Origin: T3SED10-47 sp046483725
GTDB lineage: Bacteria > Bipolaricaulota > Bipolaricaulia > Bipolaricaulales > Bipolaricaulaceae
Direction: 5' to 3'
Assembly (NCBI GenBank): GCA_046483725.1
Contig: JAWOCQ010000104.1
Coordinates: 1-22,423, forward strand
DNA: 22,423 bases
Shown: piece after piece, positions 1-8,000 of the stretch
Layout: each line of letters starts with the position of its first letter
How positions within the stretch are numbered: position 1 is the first letter of the stretch
Notes under the pieces: model-generated
The model's database searches: none
What the model was told of the DNA's origin: nothing
The model's input: only the letters and a program-made list of their open reading frames with translations
Position numbers and translations under genes: made by a program

Positions 1-455
1 CTGATGAAGTAGGCCGGCACGCGGCCCCGCACCTGGTCGTACACTTGCCGCGACACGCAGATCCCCCCGCGGCCGGCCAGGCGCTCGATGCGAGAGGCTA
101 TATTCACGCCGTCGCCGTATATATCGCCATTGTGGTGGACGACATCCCCAAGATGGACACCAATGCGCACGCGTATCAACCGCTCCTCTACCTCCCGCTG
201 GTTACGCTCTTGGAGCGCCCGTTGACTGTCCAGCGCACACAGTACGGCATCCAGGGCACTGGAGAACTCCACCAGGAAGGCGTCGCCCATTGTGTTGACC
301 TCCCGGCCGCCGTGCTGCTCAAATAGCGGACGAAGCAGCCTTCGGTGTTCCTCCAGTAGCTCCAAGGCCACTCTCTCGTCTCGATACACAACGGCGCTGT
401 AACCGACAATGTCGGTGAACATTATCGCTCTGAGCTGCCTGCGGCCTGTCTCCAT
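1..455 (-). CDS. Class III adenylate/guanylate cyclase, 3' end outside window
   Basis: This is the first 151 residues of a class III nucleotide cyclase; the gene runs off the left edge. The catalytic domain begins at the N-terminus with FTDIVGYS (about residues 13-20), which carries the first metal-binding Asp. The second metal Asp lies in MGDAFLVEF (near residue 57). The Asn/Arg transition-state pair is in GDGVNIASRIE. The start is ATG at 455, with SD GGAGGG at 461-466 and a 5-nt spacer. An N-terminal catalytic domain is typical of cytosolic cyclases carrying C-terminal TPR or WD/TolB sensor regions, but that part is not visible. One oddity is that the position usually holding the adenine-selecting Lys (V-K-T-x-G-D) is Asn here (V-N-T-M-G-D), so substrate choice is uncertain. 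Family assignment is secure; cAMP production is inferred. Confidence 0.92.
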   Translation of the reverse strand, partial: METGRRQLRAIMFTDIVGYSAVVYRDERVALELLEEHRRLLRPLFEQHGGREVNTMGDAFLVEFSSALDAVLCALDSQRALQERNQREVEERLIRVRIGVHLGDVVHHNGDIYGDGVNIASRIERLAGRGGICVSRQVYDQVRGRVPAYFI

Positions 456-475
456 TCACTCCCTCCCCGGCCCCG

Positions 476-505
476 TTTATAGCGTGCGGAACAGAACAAA
501 GCCAA
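476..505 (-). promoter_or_regulatory. Sigma70-type promoter of the cyclase gene
   Basis: On the minus strand, TTGGCT (500-505) and TATAAA (476-481) are separated by 18 bp. The expected transcript start lies about 14 nt upstream of the cyclase ATG, leaving room for its SD. The rest of the 456-714 gap shows no other convincing element. Confidence 0.5.
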
Positions 506-714
506 GCTCCCGCCACCTGCGCACAAGGCCTGATCCGCTGCCCCCAACTCCCGTCTTCCTCTGGATCTCATGGTTTCCCCCACTGGAACTAGGGGGCGTA
601 CCAAGGTCGGGTAGCCCCTCAGACGTGTCTTCCAGAAGATGTCTGTCCGGATGGCGCCCAGCGCTGCACAGAGCTAAGCTATCTCAGGCGGGCACATACC
701 ATGTCCGGGAGGCG

Positions 715-1563
715 ATGCTGTTGGACTCCGAGATCCGTATTGGCACTTCAGGCTACAGCTTCAAGGACTGGGTGGGAACGATCTATCCACAAGGCCTGCC
801 GCAGAGGGAGTGGCTAGGCTACTACGCCCGGCAGTTCGACTCCGTGGAGATAAACGCCACGTACTACCGTGTTCCCTCGCCCCGGATGATGGAGGCCCTG
901 GTGCGCAAGGTGGACCCGGATGAGTTTTTGTTTACTGTCAAGGTGCCCGCGGAGATGACCCACCAGCGGGGAAAGCTTGCGGAGACGGTCGAGCCGTTCC
1001 TCTCAGGAATTCAACCGCTTGTAGAGGCGGGATGTCTGGCGACGCTGCTGGCACAGTTTCCATACTCCTTCAAGCGCAGCGAGGAAAGCTGCCGGCACCT
1101 GGAAGCCTTGCGCGAGGCGGTCCCCGGCGAGATCCCGCTGCACGTTGAATTCCGGAATCAGGGGTGGTACCAGCCCGAGTTGTTCGAGTTTCTGGCAGAG
1201 CACGATCTGGGCTTCGTCAACGTCGACCTGCCGGCGCTTCCAAGGCTGCCCACGGATAAGACTTCCCTGGTGACCAACGGCATCGGCTACTTCCGCTTCC
1301 ACGGCCGAAACGCAGCCAAGTGGTGGCGGCACGACACGCCCGGCGAGCGCTACGACTACCTGTACTCCGGGGACGAACTCGCCGAGTGGATTCCCGCCAT
1401 TAACAATGCCTCTCAGGAGTCCGGCCTGACGCTGCTGTTTTTGAACAACTGCCATCGGGGGAAGTCCGCCGTCAACGCTGTCCAGCTCCAGCGACAGCTC
1501 GGGCTGCGTAATCCGGAGGACCGCGCCGCCTGGGAAACCCTCGAGCGCAAGCTGTTCGGTTAG
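715..1563 (+). CDS. DUF72 (YecE-like) domain protein
   Basis: The protein has 282 residues, close to the usual DUF72 length of about 250-280. It opens with the family signature IRIGTSGYSFKDW and continues through YARQFDSVEINATYYRVPS, FTVKVPAEMTH, LLAQFPYSFKRS, HVEFRNQGWY and YFRFHGRN. DUF72 has a TIM-barrel-like fold of unknown biochemical function. An open frame extends upstream to 409 but lacks family similarity. GGAGG at 708-712 lies only 2 nt before ATG 715, 5 nt before an in-frame CTG (718) and 8 nt before an in-frame TTG (721). The true start could therefore be TTG 721; ATG 715 is given by convention. The gene stands alone between divergent and convergent neighbours. Confidence 0.88.
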   Translation: MLLDSEIRIGTSGYSFKDWVGTIYPQGLPQREWLGYYARQFDSVEINATYYRVPSPRMMEALVRKVDPDEFLFTVKVPAEMTHQRGKLAETVEPFLSGIQPLVEAGCLATLLAQFPYSFKRSEESCRHLEALREAVPGEIPLHVEFRNQGWYQPELFEFLAEHDLGFVNVDLPALPRLPTDKTSLVTNGIGYFRFHGRNAAKWWRHDTPGERYDYLYSGDELAEWIPAINNASQESGLTLLFLNNCHRGKSAVNAVQLQRQLGLRNPEDRAAWETLERKLFG

Positions 1564-1626
1564 CACACCAAGCCCATAACACCCTGGGGCGCTAACTGTG
1601 GAGACAACCAGCGCGGGTTCTTTAGG

Positions 1627-2397
1627 TCAGCGCGCTTTGTCGGCCGGAGTCAGCTTGCCCACCGGGGCCAGGTAAATGGCAAACTGTTCATCCCCGTCCA
1701 CCCCAAGCAGAGAGTCTGTCCTCTCCTGGTGATAAGCGCCGATAGCACAGGTGCCCGCGCCGATTGCCTCACAAGCGAGGTACAGGTTCTGACACACGTG
1801 GCCGACATCGATAGCGATAACCTTGTGCGAGCGTCCAGCATAGCGCCACTCCGTCCGATAAGGCACCGCCGCCCAGGCAAACACCACGGCTGCCTGTCCC
1901 ACGAACTCCTGCCCCAGGCAGGCCTCGCTGACCTTGGCCGAAAGATCCGGCACATCACGGAGGTAGCACAGCTTGTGCTCCAGCGAAAGATAGCGGTACA
2001 GACCAGGCTCCAGCCCGTGCACTCGCTGCACCAGGAGGTACGTCTCGAACGGATGGCGTGCTCCTGCCGAGGGAGCAGTGCGCAATGTGGCATACCCATC
2101 CCGGATCACCTTCTGCACCCCTTGCGTCGCCCACAGGAGAAAAGAGAGCTCCTCCAAGGAGAGAAGTGCCTCGGTGAACCGCCGCCGGCTGCGACGCCCG
2201 CGGATCGCCTGGTTCAATGGGACGTCCCCGACTGACAAGTCATCGGGGGACACCAAATCCACCACATTGGCTCCATCAGGCGCCGGGAGCTCAACAGCAG
2301 GCTGCGGTACCCCGCGTTGCTGATCGCTTGCGGATCTTGCCCCCTCCTGCCACTGCACTGCCTTCAAAAAGCCCCGTCCGGACTCAAACTCGTTCAT
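1627..2397 (-). CDS. SagB/ThcOx-family nitroreductase-like dehydrogenase
   Basis: This is a 256-residue FMN-dependent nitroreductase-fold protein of the SagB/ThcOx type. Recognisable blocks are AIRGRRSRRRF (start of the fold), LEELSFLLWATQGV, LRTAPSAGARHPFETYLLV (flavin-binding region), GLEPGLYRYL, and DVGHVCQNLYLACEAIGAGTCAIGAY near the C-terminus. Some family members oxidise azolines to azoles in RiPP maturation, but many stand-alone homologues have no known substrate. No YcaO cyclodehydratase or precursor peptide is visible here, so a RiPP role is not supported. The ATG at 2397 has a good GGAGGT site upstream. It may use a small-molecule or quinone-like electron acceptor, but this is unknown. 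Confidence 0.85.
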   Translation of the reverse strand: MNEFESGRGFLKAVQWQEGARSASDQQRGVPQPAVELPAPDGANVVDLVSPDDLSVGDVPLNQAIRGRRSRRRFTEALLSLEELSFLLWATQGVQKVIRDGYATLRTAPSAGARHPFETYLLVQRVHGLEPGLYRYLSLEHKLCYLRDVPDLSAKVSEACLGQEFVGQAAVVFAWAAVPYRTEWRYAGRSHKVIAIDVGHVCQNLYLACEAIGAGTCAIGAYHQERTDSLLGVDGDEQFAIYLAPVGKLTPADKAR

Positions 2398-2521
2398 CTA
2401 TACTCCACCTCCCCAGTAAGAGATACCATCCTGCATAGTACGGACGCATCTCCCACTGCTCCACTCTGCGGTACAGGAGGCGGGCACTTCCAATGCGGTC
2501 ACAACCGGCGAAAGGCAGCCC

Positions 2522-2552
2522 TTGACTGCCGGGCCGGCCGAAGTAGTATAGT
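2522..2552 (+). promoter_or_regulatory. Possible sigma70 promoter upstream of the small secreted protein
   Basis: TTGACT (2522-2527) is followed by TATAGT (2547-2552) at 19 bp, or by TAGTAT (2544-2549) at 16 bp. It points toward the ORF at 2670 and would give a leader of about 110 nt. The rest of 2398-2669 between the divergent genes shows nothing else convincing. Confidence 0.35.
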
Positions 2553-2669
2553 GATGGCGTTCGGAGTTCTTCGTCGCCTCATCGTCCACACCGTTCACCC
2601 ACGTGGGCTACACGCAACTGCGATCCATCACGCTCACCCTCCAAGGCACGCCAGGGAGGTGAGTCAAGA

Positions 2670-3011
2670 GTGTGGCGTTTCGCTTTGTGCTTGGTGTTCC
2701 TGCTCGCTCACTTGGCGGGCTTCAACTCAGTGGCGGCCCCCGTGCCCAGCGCCGCCCGCTGGGACACGGTGGCTCCTTCGGCAGTGGTGCAGAGTACCAA
2801 CATAATCCCGTATATACCGGCATGGCGCTCGATTCTGGACCGCATCCTCAGACGGGCGCTCCGCCGGGGCGTTGCCCAGGCTCTCCCCAGGATCTGCACG
2901 CTTCGCTGCAGGGCGAATTACCTCGTCAGCTGGACAGGCTACGGTTGCAGCACCCTATTCTCCGGCCTGATCGGTCCTGCAGGGCGCCTCTGGGGCTGGA
3001 TGGTAACTTAA
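2670..3011 (+). CDS. Small putative secreted protein, unknown function
   Basis: This 113-residue frame is not recognised as any family. It starts at GTG 2670, with GGGAGGTG about 11 nt upstream. The N-terminus looks like a signal peptide: a short WRF n-region, the hydrophobic stretch ALCLVFLLAHLAGF, and a possible cleavage site after SVAA. The mature part is Arg-rich (ILRRALRRGVAQ) and contains three Cys in its second half. About three quarters of its codons end in G or C, which fits coding sequence in this genome. An overlapping frame starting at 2672 is also open but has a less convincing composition. It converges on the decarboxylase beta gene. Whether it is a real gene remains uncertain. 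Confidence 0.4.
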   Translation: MWRFALCLVFLLAHLAGFNSVAAPVPSAARWDTVAPSAVVQSTNIIPYIPAWRSILDRILRRALRRGVAQALPRICTLRCRANYLVSWTGYGCSTLFSGLIGPAGRLWGWMVT

Positions 3012-3052
3012 ACCTAGCTGCCGGGGGGATTGAACCGGCTGCCCCGAAACGA

Positions 3053-4192
3053 TCAAGCCAACAGGGCCAAGAGCACCCCCGCGGCCGCGGCCGAGCCCAG
3101 CACCCCGGCGACGTTCGGGCCCATAGCATGCATTAGCAGGGCATTCTGCGGGTCCGCCTCCAGCCCGACCCGGTTTACTACCCGGGCCGCCATAGGAACG
3201 GCGGAGACCCCGGCGGCGCCGATCAGCGGGTTCACTCTGCCCCGGCTGAGTGCGTTCATCAGCTTGCCCAACAGCACCCCGGCGGCGGTGCCAACGGAGA
3301 AAGCAAACAGCCCAAGAGCCAAGATACCCAGGGTCTCCACCCTGAGGAAGCTCTCGGCCTGCAGGCGCGCGCCCACAGCAAGCCCAAGCAGGATGGTGAC
3401 GATGTTGATGAGCTCGTTTTGCGAGGCCTTGGACAGTCGCTCCACCACCCCGCACTCCCTGAGGAGGTTGCCGAACATGAGCATCCCCACAAGCGGAGTG
3501 GCCTGCGGAAGCAACGCCACGGTCAAACCCAGCACCACCACGGGGAACAACACCCGCTCCAGCCTGGACACATGGCGCAGCTGCCGCATAGGGATAGCTC
3601 GCTCGGACTTGCTAGTTAGCAGGCGCATGATCGGCGGCTGCACGATGGGAACCAGTGCCATGTACGAGTAGGCGGCGATGGCAATGGCTCCCAGAAGCTC
3701 TGGTGAAAGCCGGGACGCCAAGAAAATCGCGGTCGGGCCATCGGCCCCGCCTATAATCCCGATGGCCCCCGCGTCCTGAAGCGTGAATGCAAACCCACAG
3801 TAGCGTGAGAGCAGCAACGCCCCCACCACCGTGGTGAAAATGCCAAACTGGGCGGCCGCACCCAGGAGCGCGGTCAGGGGGTTGGCGATGAGGGGGCCGA
3901 AATCGGTCATTGCGCCGACGCCGAGGAAAATCAACAAAGGGAATACTCCCGTCTCCACGCCGAAACTGTAGATAAGTCCCAACAGGCCCTCGGGGCCCGC
4001 AATTCCCGCCAGCGGCACGTTGGCCAGGATTCCCCCAATACCGATGGGCAGGAGCAGCGCAGGCTCGTACTTCTTGTGGATGGCCAGCCAGACAAGGACA
4101 AGCCCCACACCGATCATCCCCAGCTGGCCAAGGGTCATCGAGGCAATTCCTGTGGAGTTCAGGAGCTCGTGCAAGGCCCGTCCCACATCCAC
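3053..4192 (-). CDS. oadB: Sodium-translocating decarboxylase, beta subunit
   Basis: This is a 379-residue integral membrane protein of the OadB/GcdB/MmdB family. It decarboxylates the carboxybiotin carried by the alpha subunit and couples this to sodium export. Conserved regions seen are the N-terminal LLLPIGIGGILANVP, the central GGADGPTAIFLASRLSPELL with the key Asp of the sodium pathway, YSYMALVPIVQPPIM, and the C-terminal GAAGVSAVPMAARVV and NALLMHAMGPNVAGVLGSA. About ten hydrophobic segments are evident. It lies 10 nt downstream of the alpha subunit in the birA-gamma-alpha-beta operon. The beta subunit does not determine the substrate, so the symbol reflects family only. Confidence 0.93.
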   Translation of the reverse strand: MDVGRALHELLNSTGIASMTLGQLGMIGVGLVLVWLAIHKKYEPALLLPIGIGGILANVPLAGIAGPEGLLGLIYSFGVETGVFPLLIFLGVGAMTDFGPLIANPLTALLGAAAQFGIFTTVVGALLLSRYCGFAFTLQDAGAIGIIGGADGPTAIFLASRLSPELLGAIAIAAYSYMALVPIVQPPIMRLLTSKSERAIPMRQLRHVSRLERVLFPVVVLGLTVALLPQATPLVGMLMFGNLLRECGVVERLSKASQNELINIVTILLGLAVGARLQAESFLRVETLGILALGLFAFSVGTAAGVLLGKLMNALSRGRVNPLIGAAGVSAVPMAARVVNRVGLEADPQNALLMHAMGPNVAGVLGSAAAAGVLLALLA

Positions 4193-4202
4193 CGGCGGCC
4201 CC

Positions 4203-5993
4203 TTATCCGATCCAAGCCACCGTCTGATCGGCGGTGACCTGCTCGCCGGGGCCGACGGCCAGCTGGGACACGGTGCCTGTGACGGGTGCCGTGATCTCCG
4301 TCTCCATCTTCATCGCCTCCACCACAAGCAAAGTATCCCCCTCTCGCACCCGTTGCCCTTCCTTCACGTCAATGCGGAGCACGCTGCCAGCAAGGGGGGT
4401 CTGCACCTCTGTCCCTTGCCCTTCGGCCGCGGCGGGCGAAGCAGCCTCCTCGGCAACGGCAATTTCCAGAGCGTACTCCCGGCCGTCCACCACCGCACGG
4501 TCCCCCTTCAACACGACGGTGAACGGGCGGCCGTCCAGCCGCACCGTGTAGCTGTCCGCGGCCTTCGCCGCAGGTACCTCCGCTTCGGGCTCCACCTTCC
4601 GCAAGCGTGGTTTGCTCTCCCCTTTGAGGAACGCCACTCCCTTCTCCTTACAGGTAGCTACGATGAAGATGTTCTCGTCGGTGACCGGGAGCCCGTGCTG
4701 CTCCAGGGCATTCCGGGCGGCGTCCACGCCCTTGTTCGGGTCGGCGTCGTTGAGCTCCAGTGGAGTAACCCGGCAGGGTTCCCGCTCTAGCTGTTTTGCA
4801 GCAAGCTCGACAATCTCCGGGTCGGGTTCGACCGGTGGGCGTCCGAAGTAGCCCAGCACCATCAGTCCGTATCCCTGAGCCATCTTGTTCCACGGGCCGA
4901 GGAGGACGTTGTTATAGGCTTGCTGGAAGTAGAACTGAGATACGGGCGTTACGGAGGTCCCGAATCCCCCGCGCCGGACAACCTCTTCCATCGCGGCGAT
5001 CACCTCGGGAAAGCGATCCAAAGTGCCGTTGTCCCGCATCAGCTGGGTATTCGCGGTGAGCGCACCGCCGGGCATGGGGGAAAAGGGAACGCGCGGTTCC
5101 ACCGCCTTAGCCTCCGGAGGGAGAAAGTAATCCCGCATGCACTCCTTGAACACTTCCTCCGCCTCCAAGATCTTGGGGATATCCAGGCCAAGGTCATACC
5201 TCGTGCCTCGCAGGGCGTGCCACATGGTCACAACATCCGCCTGACAGGTACCTCCCGATACCGGAGCCAGCGACAGGTCAAGCTGGTCGGCTCCGGCCTC
5301 CAGGGCCGCCTTGTAGCAGGCAACGCCTGTGCCAGCAGTCTCGTGGGTATGGAACACCACGGTAGCCTTTTGGGGCAGTAGCTTCCGCGCTCGACCGATT
5401 GTCTCGTAGACCACTTGCGGCGGAGCGGTGCCCGAGGCGTCCTTGAAGCAGACCGACGTGTATGGGATGTCGGCGTCCAGGATTCGCCGCAGCACATTCT
5501 CGTAGAACTCCGCGGTATGTGCTCCACTGAGCCCTGGTGGCATCCCCATCAGGGTGACGCACACCTCATGATTGAGGCCGGCCTCGGCTATGCAGTGACC
5601 GCTGTATATGAGATTATTCACGTCATTCAAGGCATCGAAGTTACGGATGGTGGTGACCCCGTGCTTGGCAAATAGCTGAGCGTGCATTCGGATGATGTCG
5701 CTGGATTGGGAGTCAAGCCCCACCACGTTGATCCCTCGGGCCAAGCTCTGCAGGTTTGCCTCCGGCCCAGCGGCCTTGCGGAAGGAATCCATGACGTCAA
5801 AGGCGTTCTCTGCAGCGTACAAGAAAGCTGACTGGAATGTGGCTCCGCCGCCGGACTCGAAGTGGGTTACCCCCGCGTCGCGAGCCGCCTCCACCGCCGG
5901 CAGGAAGTCAGCGGACAGGACCCGCGCCCCATACACGGATTGAAATCCGTCGCGGAACGCCGTGACCATAACCCTGACGCGCTTTTTGCTCAC
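4203..5993 (-). CDS. oadA: Biotin-dependent carboxyltransferase, OadA/PycB-like alpha subunit
   Basis: This 596-residue protein has an HMGL-like TIM-barrel carboxyltransferase domain (about 5-270), a conserved carboxylase domain (about 280-460), an Ala/Glu-rich linker and a biotinyl domain (about 525-596). Catalytic elements include RDGFQS (Asp15), the Lys of CFKDASG (Lys184) and the metal-binding HTH (His215, His217). Biotin attaches at Lys562 in EAMKME. It would transfer carboxylate from an oxaloacetate-like 2-oxoacid to biotin for decarboxylation by the beta subunit. The chosen start is GTG 5993, since AAGGAG (5999-6003) lies 5 nt upstream. An open extension to 6104 is a Gly/Arg-rich shadow of the gamma gene. 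The early motif (RDGFQSVYGARV) departs from the usual ATRM-type sequence, so oxaloacetate is likely but unproven. Confidence 0.9.
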   Translation of the reverse strand: MSKKRVRVMVTAFRDGFQSVYGARVLSADFLPAVEAARDAGVTHFESGGGATFQSAFLYAAENAFDVMDSFRKAAGPEANLQSLARGINVVGLDSQSSDIIRMHAQLFAKHGVTTIRNFDALNDVNNLIYSGHCIAEAGLNHEVCVTLMGMPPGLSGAHTAEFYENVLRRILDADIPYTSVCFKDASGTAPPQVVYETIGRARKLLPQKATVVFHTHETAGTGVACYKAALEAGADQLDLSLAPVSGGTCQADVVTMWHALRGTRYDLGLDIPKILEAEEVFKECMRDYFLPPEAKAVEPRVPFSPMPGGALTANTQLMRDNGTLDRFPEVIAAMEEVVRRGGFGTSVTPVSQFYFQQAYNNVLLGPWNKMAQGYGLMVLGYFGRPPVEPDPEIVELAAKQLEREPCRVTPLELNDADPNKGVDAARNALEQHGLPVTDENIFIVATCKEKGVAFLKGESKPRLRKVEPEAEVPAAKAADSYTVRLDGRPFTVVLKGDRAVVDGREYALEIAVAEEAASPAAAEGQGTEVQTPLAGSVLRIDVKEGQRVREGDTLLVVEAMKMETEITAPVTGTVSQLAVGPGEQVTADQTVAWIG

Positions 5994-5995
5994 CC

Positions 5996-6211
5996 TCACT
6001 CCTTCCGTCGCTCTACCACGGCCGCGGCCACAGCCGCCGCCACAGCCGCCAGCTCGTCCTCGCCCCCGTCGGGGCGCCGATCCGCAGGCCGCACGCGCTC
6101 CCACACCGAAACGGCCGCCCCCAGCGCCCCCAAGGTGGCGACCAGCAGGCCCAGAAAGGCGAACACCGCCCCCACGCCCACCAGCATCACCTGCAACCCC
6201 TCTACCAGCAC
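5996..6211 (-). CDS. oadG: Sodium-pump decarboxylase gamma subunit (OadG-like)
   Basis: This 71-residue protein has one N-terminal transmembrane helix (about residues 7-36, GVGAVFAFLGLLVATLGAL), then a charged segment and an Ala/Val-rich tail ending in ERRKE. That layout, length and position between birA and the alpha gene fit OadG, which anchors and stabilises the alpha-beta complex. The start is GTG 6211, preceded by AGGAGATGTGAC. It overlaps the birA stop by 10 nt, and the alpha GTG lies 2 nt after its TGA, so translation is probably coupled. The SD of the alpha gene lies in its last codons. OadG sequences diverge strongly, so the call rests on topology and synteny more than on motifs. Confidence 0.75.
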   Translation of the reverse strand: MLVEGLQVMLVGVGAVFAFLGLLVATLGALGAAVSVWERVRPADRRPDGGEDELAAVAAAVAAAVVERRKE

Positions 6212-6963
6212 GTCACATCTCCTGTGAGTACTGTATGCACTGTTTCGCTTTCGTCTGCCACCAGGAGGGCTCCCTGATCGTCCAGCCCCACCGCTCGCCC
6301 GGAGAGCGAACCGGCCGCCCGCTTCACCAACACCGATCTCCCCAAGAACCACGACCGCTGCAAAACATCCCGCTTCAGCCTCTGTGGTCCGGCATCGTCC
6401 ACCCCGCCCAGAGCTGCAAAGAAGGCGACCAACACCTCCTCGGCAAACGCGTCCCGGTCATCGGATCGTCCCAAGACCTGCGCGACGACGGCCGCCGGCA
6501 CCTCAAGCTTCGCAGCTTCCTCAGGGGGCATATTCAGGTTCACCCCAATTCCCAAGGCCAACACCGTAGGCTGTCCCTGGTGCCATCTTGTCTCGGCCAA
6601 AACCCCTGCCACCTTGCGCCCCTCGAGAAGCACATCATTGGGCCACTTGATCCGCGGGGCCAACCCCCGCGTCTCCAGCACCCGGGCAACCGCCACGGCC
6701 ATGGCCAGCGTGAGCCACCCCAGGCCCCACTGCTTCACTCCTGCGGGGAACTCCTTAAGCAGAACGGTCATATACAGGTTGCCCTGCGGCGAGTGCCACC
6801 TGCGCCCCGCCCTGCCGCGGCCGGCAGTTTGCCGGTCGGCCACGATTACAGCACCGTGGGGCAAGTCCTCCGCACAACGCAATGCATAGGCGTTGGTGGA
6901 ATCCACCTCGGCCAGCTTGGTGGTCGAAAAGCGCAGGGATTTGTTCGGGTCAACAGTGGGCAT
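6202..6963 (-). CDS. birA: Biotin-[acetyl-CoA-carboxylase] ligase, monofunctional
   Basis: This is a biotin protein ligase of about 253 residues. Signatures are EVDSTNAYA, ADRQTAGRGRAGRRWHSP (biotinyl-5'-AMP binding loop), KWPNDVLLEGRKVAGVLAE with the catalytic Lys, ALGIGVNLN, and a C-terminal SH3-like domain. It lacks the N-terminal helix-turn-helix of bifunctional BirA, so it should not act as a repressor. Two adjacent ATGs (6966 and 6963) compete; GGAG sits 6 nt before the second, which is chosen. Upstream in-frame sequence to 7074 has no family similarity. Its gene overlaps the gamma subunit by 10 nt, so the enzyme that biotinylates the alpha subunit is made from the same transcript. Confidence 0.93.
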   Translation of the reverse strand: MPTVDPNKSLRFSTTKLAEVDSTNAYALRCAEDLPHGAVIVADRQTAGRGRAGRRWHSPQGNLYMTVLLKEFPAGVKQWGLGWLTLAMAVAVARVLETRGLAPRIKWPNDVLLEGRKVAGVLAETRWHQGQPTVLALGIGVNLNMPPEEAAKLEVPAAVVAQVLGRSDDRDAFAEEVLVAFFAALGGVDDAGPQRLKRDVLQRSWFLGRSVLVKRAAGSLSGRAVGLDDQGALLVADESETVHTVLTGDVTCW

Positions 6964-7054
6964 CATCGGCTCCAATGCAGATCCTACCCGGCCATCCTCC
7001 ACTGTCAACTCCTGTTTCGAAATCCACAGGCCACAAACAACAGGCCACAACCCG

Positions 7055-7882
7055 CTAGCCCGGCACCACGCCAAGCGATGCGGTCACCTCCATCCCTCGT
7101 TCACGAAGCTTCTCCACAAAAGGATTGATCCCCACCGAATCGCTGGACATATGGCCGGTCACGACCAAGTTGACATTTCTCTCCTTGTACTCCTGTACCA
7201 ACCGACGAGCATCCTGCGGCCGGCAGTGGATGTAGATGACCGTGTCCACCCCATAGTCGAAGTAGGCCTTGGCCACCGGGTAGCCCCCGTTCGTCCCCGC
7301 CCCGTGGGCCACCACAACGTGGCCCATCCGGCTATCTGGGTCCCCAACGATCGCCCCTATATCGGTCAACGCGTTGCGGAACTCGCCGAAACTATCCTCC
7401 AGATGAGCGATGAGCTCCCGCACCGTCGCCGCGGGAGAGAGCTCAGCCACGGCTCCGGCCATCCTCCGGCGGCCGATCTCGTCCAGCGGGGTATGCACGT
7501 TCATATAGGCAATGTCCAGCATGCGGGCCACCGCTGGCGCCCGATCATAGTTCCGCATCGCGTTGACCGCCCGGCGGTCGTAGATCATCTCCTCTACGGC
7601 CGCCCGCGCCCGCTCTTGGGGCACCCCCACAGCCATCATCTGGTCCACGTGCCGCTCTAGCACCCGATGGTAGTGGAGCACCGCCGTGCCCCCTGCCGGG
7701 TGGTGAGCGATGGCCAGGTCGTAGCCGAGCTGCTTGGCCACCACCAGCTCCGCCTCGTCCAAGTCGATCCCCACGAGTGCCCGTTGCAACCCCTCGCCAG
7801 GGACATACACCGAGGAGTCCGCGGGCGCCTCCCGCATCCCCGCCAGCTCCAGTGCCACGTCCATCACTGCTTGCGTGTTCAC
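7055..7882 (-). CDS. Nif3-like dinuclear metal center protein
   Basis: This 275-residue protein is of the Nif3/YbgI/NGG1p-interacting family. Visible elements are VGIDLDEAELVVAKQLGYDLAIAHHPAGGTAV, where His pairs bind metal, AYMNVHTPLD, VVAHGAGTNGGYPVAKAYFDYGVDTVIYIHC, and the C-terminal VTGHMSSDSVGINPFVEKLRERG. The family folds as a di-metal alpha/beta ring-forming protein; its biochemical role is debated. The start is GTG 7882, with GAGGAGGG and a spacer of about 5 nt. The birA start lies about 90 nt downstream, so cotranscription with the decarboxylase genes is likely. The gap contains a short direct repeat (CAGGCCACAA twice) of no clear meaning. Confidence 0.85.
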   Translation of the reverse strand: MNTQAVMDVALELAGMREAPADSSVYVPGEGLQRALVGIDLDEAELVVAKQLGYDLAIAHHPAGGTAVLHYHRVLERHVDQMMAVGVPQERARAAVEEMIYDRRAVNAMRNYDRAPAVARMLDIAYMNVHTPLDEIGRRRMAGAVAELSPAATVRELIAHLEDSFGEFRNALTDIGAIVGDPDSRMGHVVVAHGAGTNGGYPVAKAYFDYGVDTVIYIHCRPQDARRLVQEYKERNVNLVVTGHMSSDSVGINPFVEKLRERGMEVTASLGVVPG

Positions 7883-7944
7883 CGTATCCCTCCTCGACGC
7901 ATGTTAGCCCAACACGAGCAGCGCTGCGCCACGGACCACCGAGC

Positions 7945-7973
7945 TTCACCTACAGTGTCACTTGGGCTAGACT
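7945..7973 (+). promoter_or_regulatory. Possible promoter of the FmdE-family gene
   Basis: TTCACC (7945-7950) and TAGACT (7968-7973) are 17 bp apart. The expected start at about 7980 lies after the upstream in-frame ATG at 7974, which argues for ATG 8001 as translation start. Neither hexamer is close to perfect. Confidence 0.35.
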
Positions 7974-8000
7974 ATGCCTAGCAGGCATGGGGTAGAGGAG

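Noticed and set aside
409..714. Upstream extension of the DUF72 protein by about 100 residues.
   Set aside because: Composition is unlike the family and it overlaps the divergent cyclase start and promoter.
1003..1566. Long minus-strand frame opposite the DUF72 gene.
   Set aside because: It mirrors high-GC third positions of a confident gene on the other strand and has no recognisable domain.
3012..3052. tRNA T-arm-like string (GGTTCAATCC on the minus strand) and a 5-bp GCCGG/CCGGC hairpin between convergent genes.
   Set aside because: No cloverleaf fits around it, the T-stem does not pair with a 7-nt loop, and there is no U-tract to make a terminator.
5994..6104. N-terminal extension of the alpha subunit, rich in Gly/Arg.
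   Set aside because: It is the gamma-subunit gene read in another frame; the SD supports GTG 5993.
6967..7054. Direct repeat CAGGCCACAA (two copies) between the Nif3-like and birA genes.
   Set aside because: Only two short copies with no palindrome or adjacent mobile element; probably chance.
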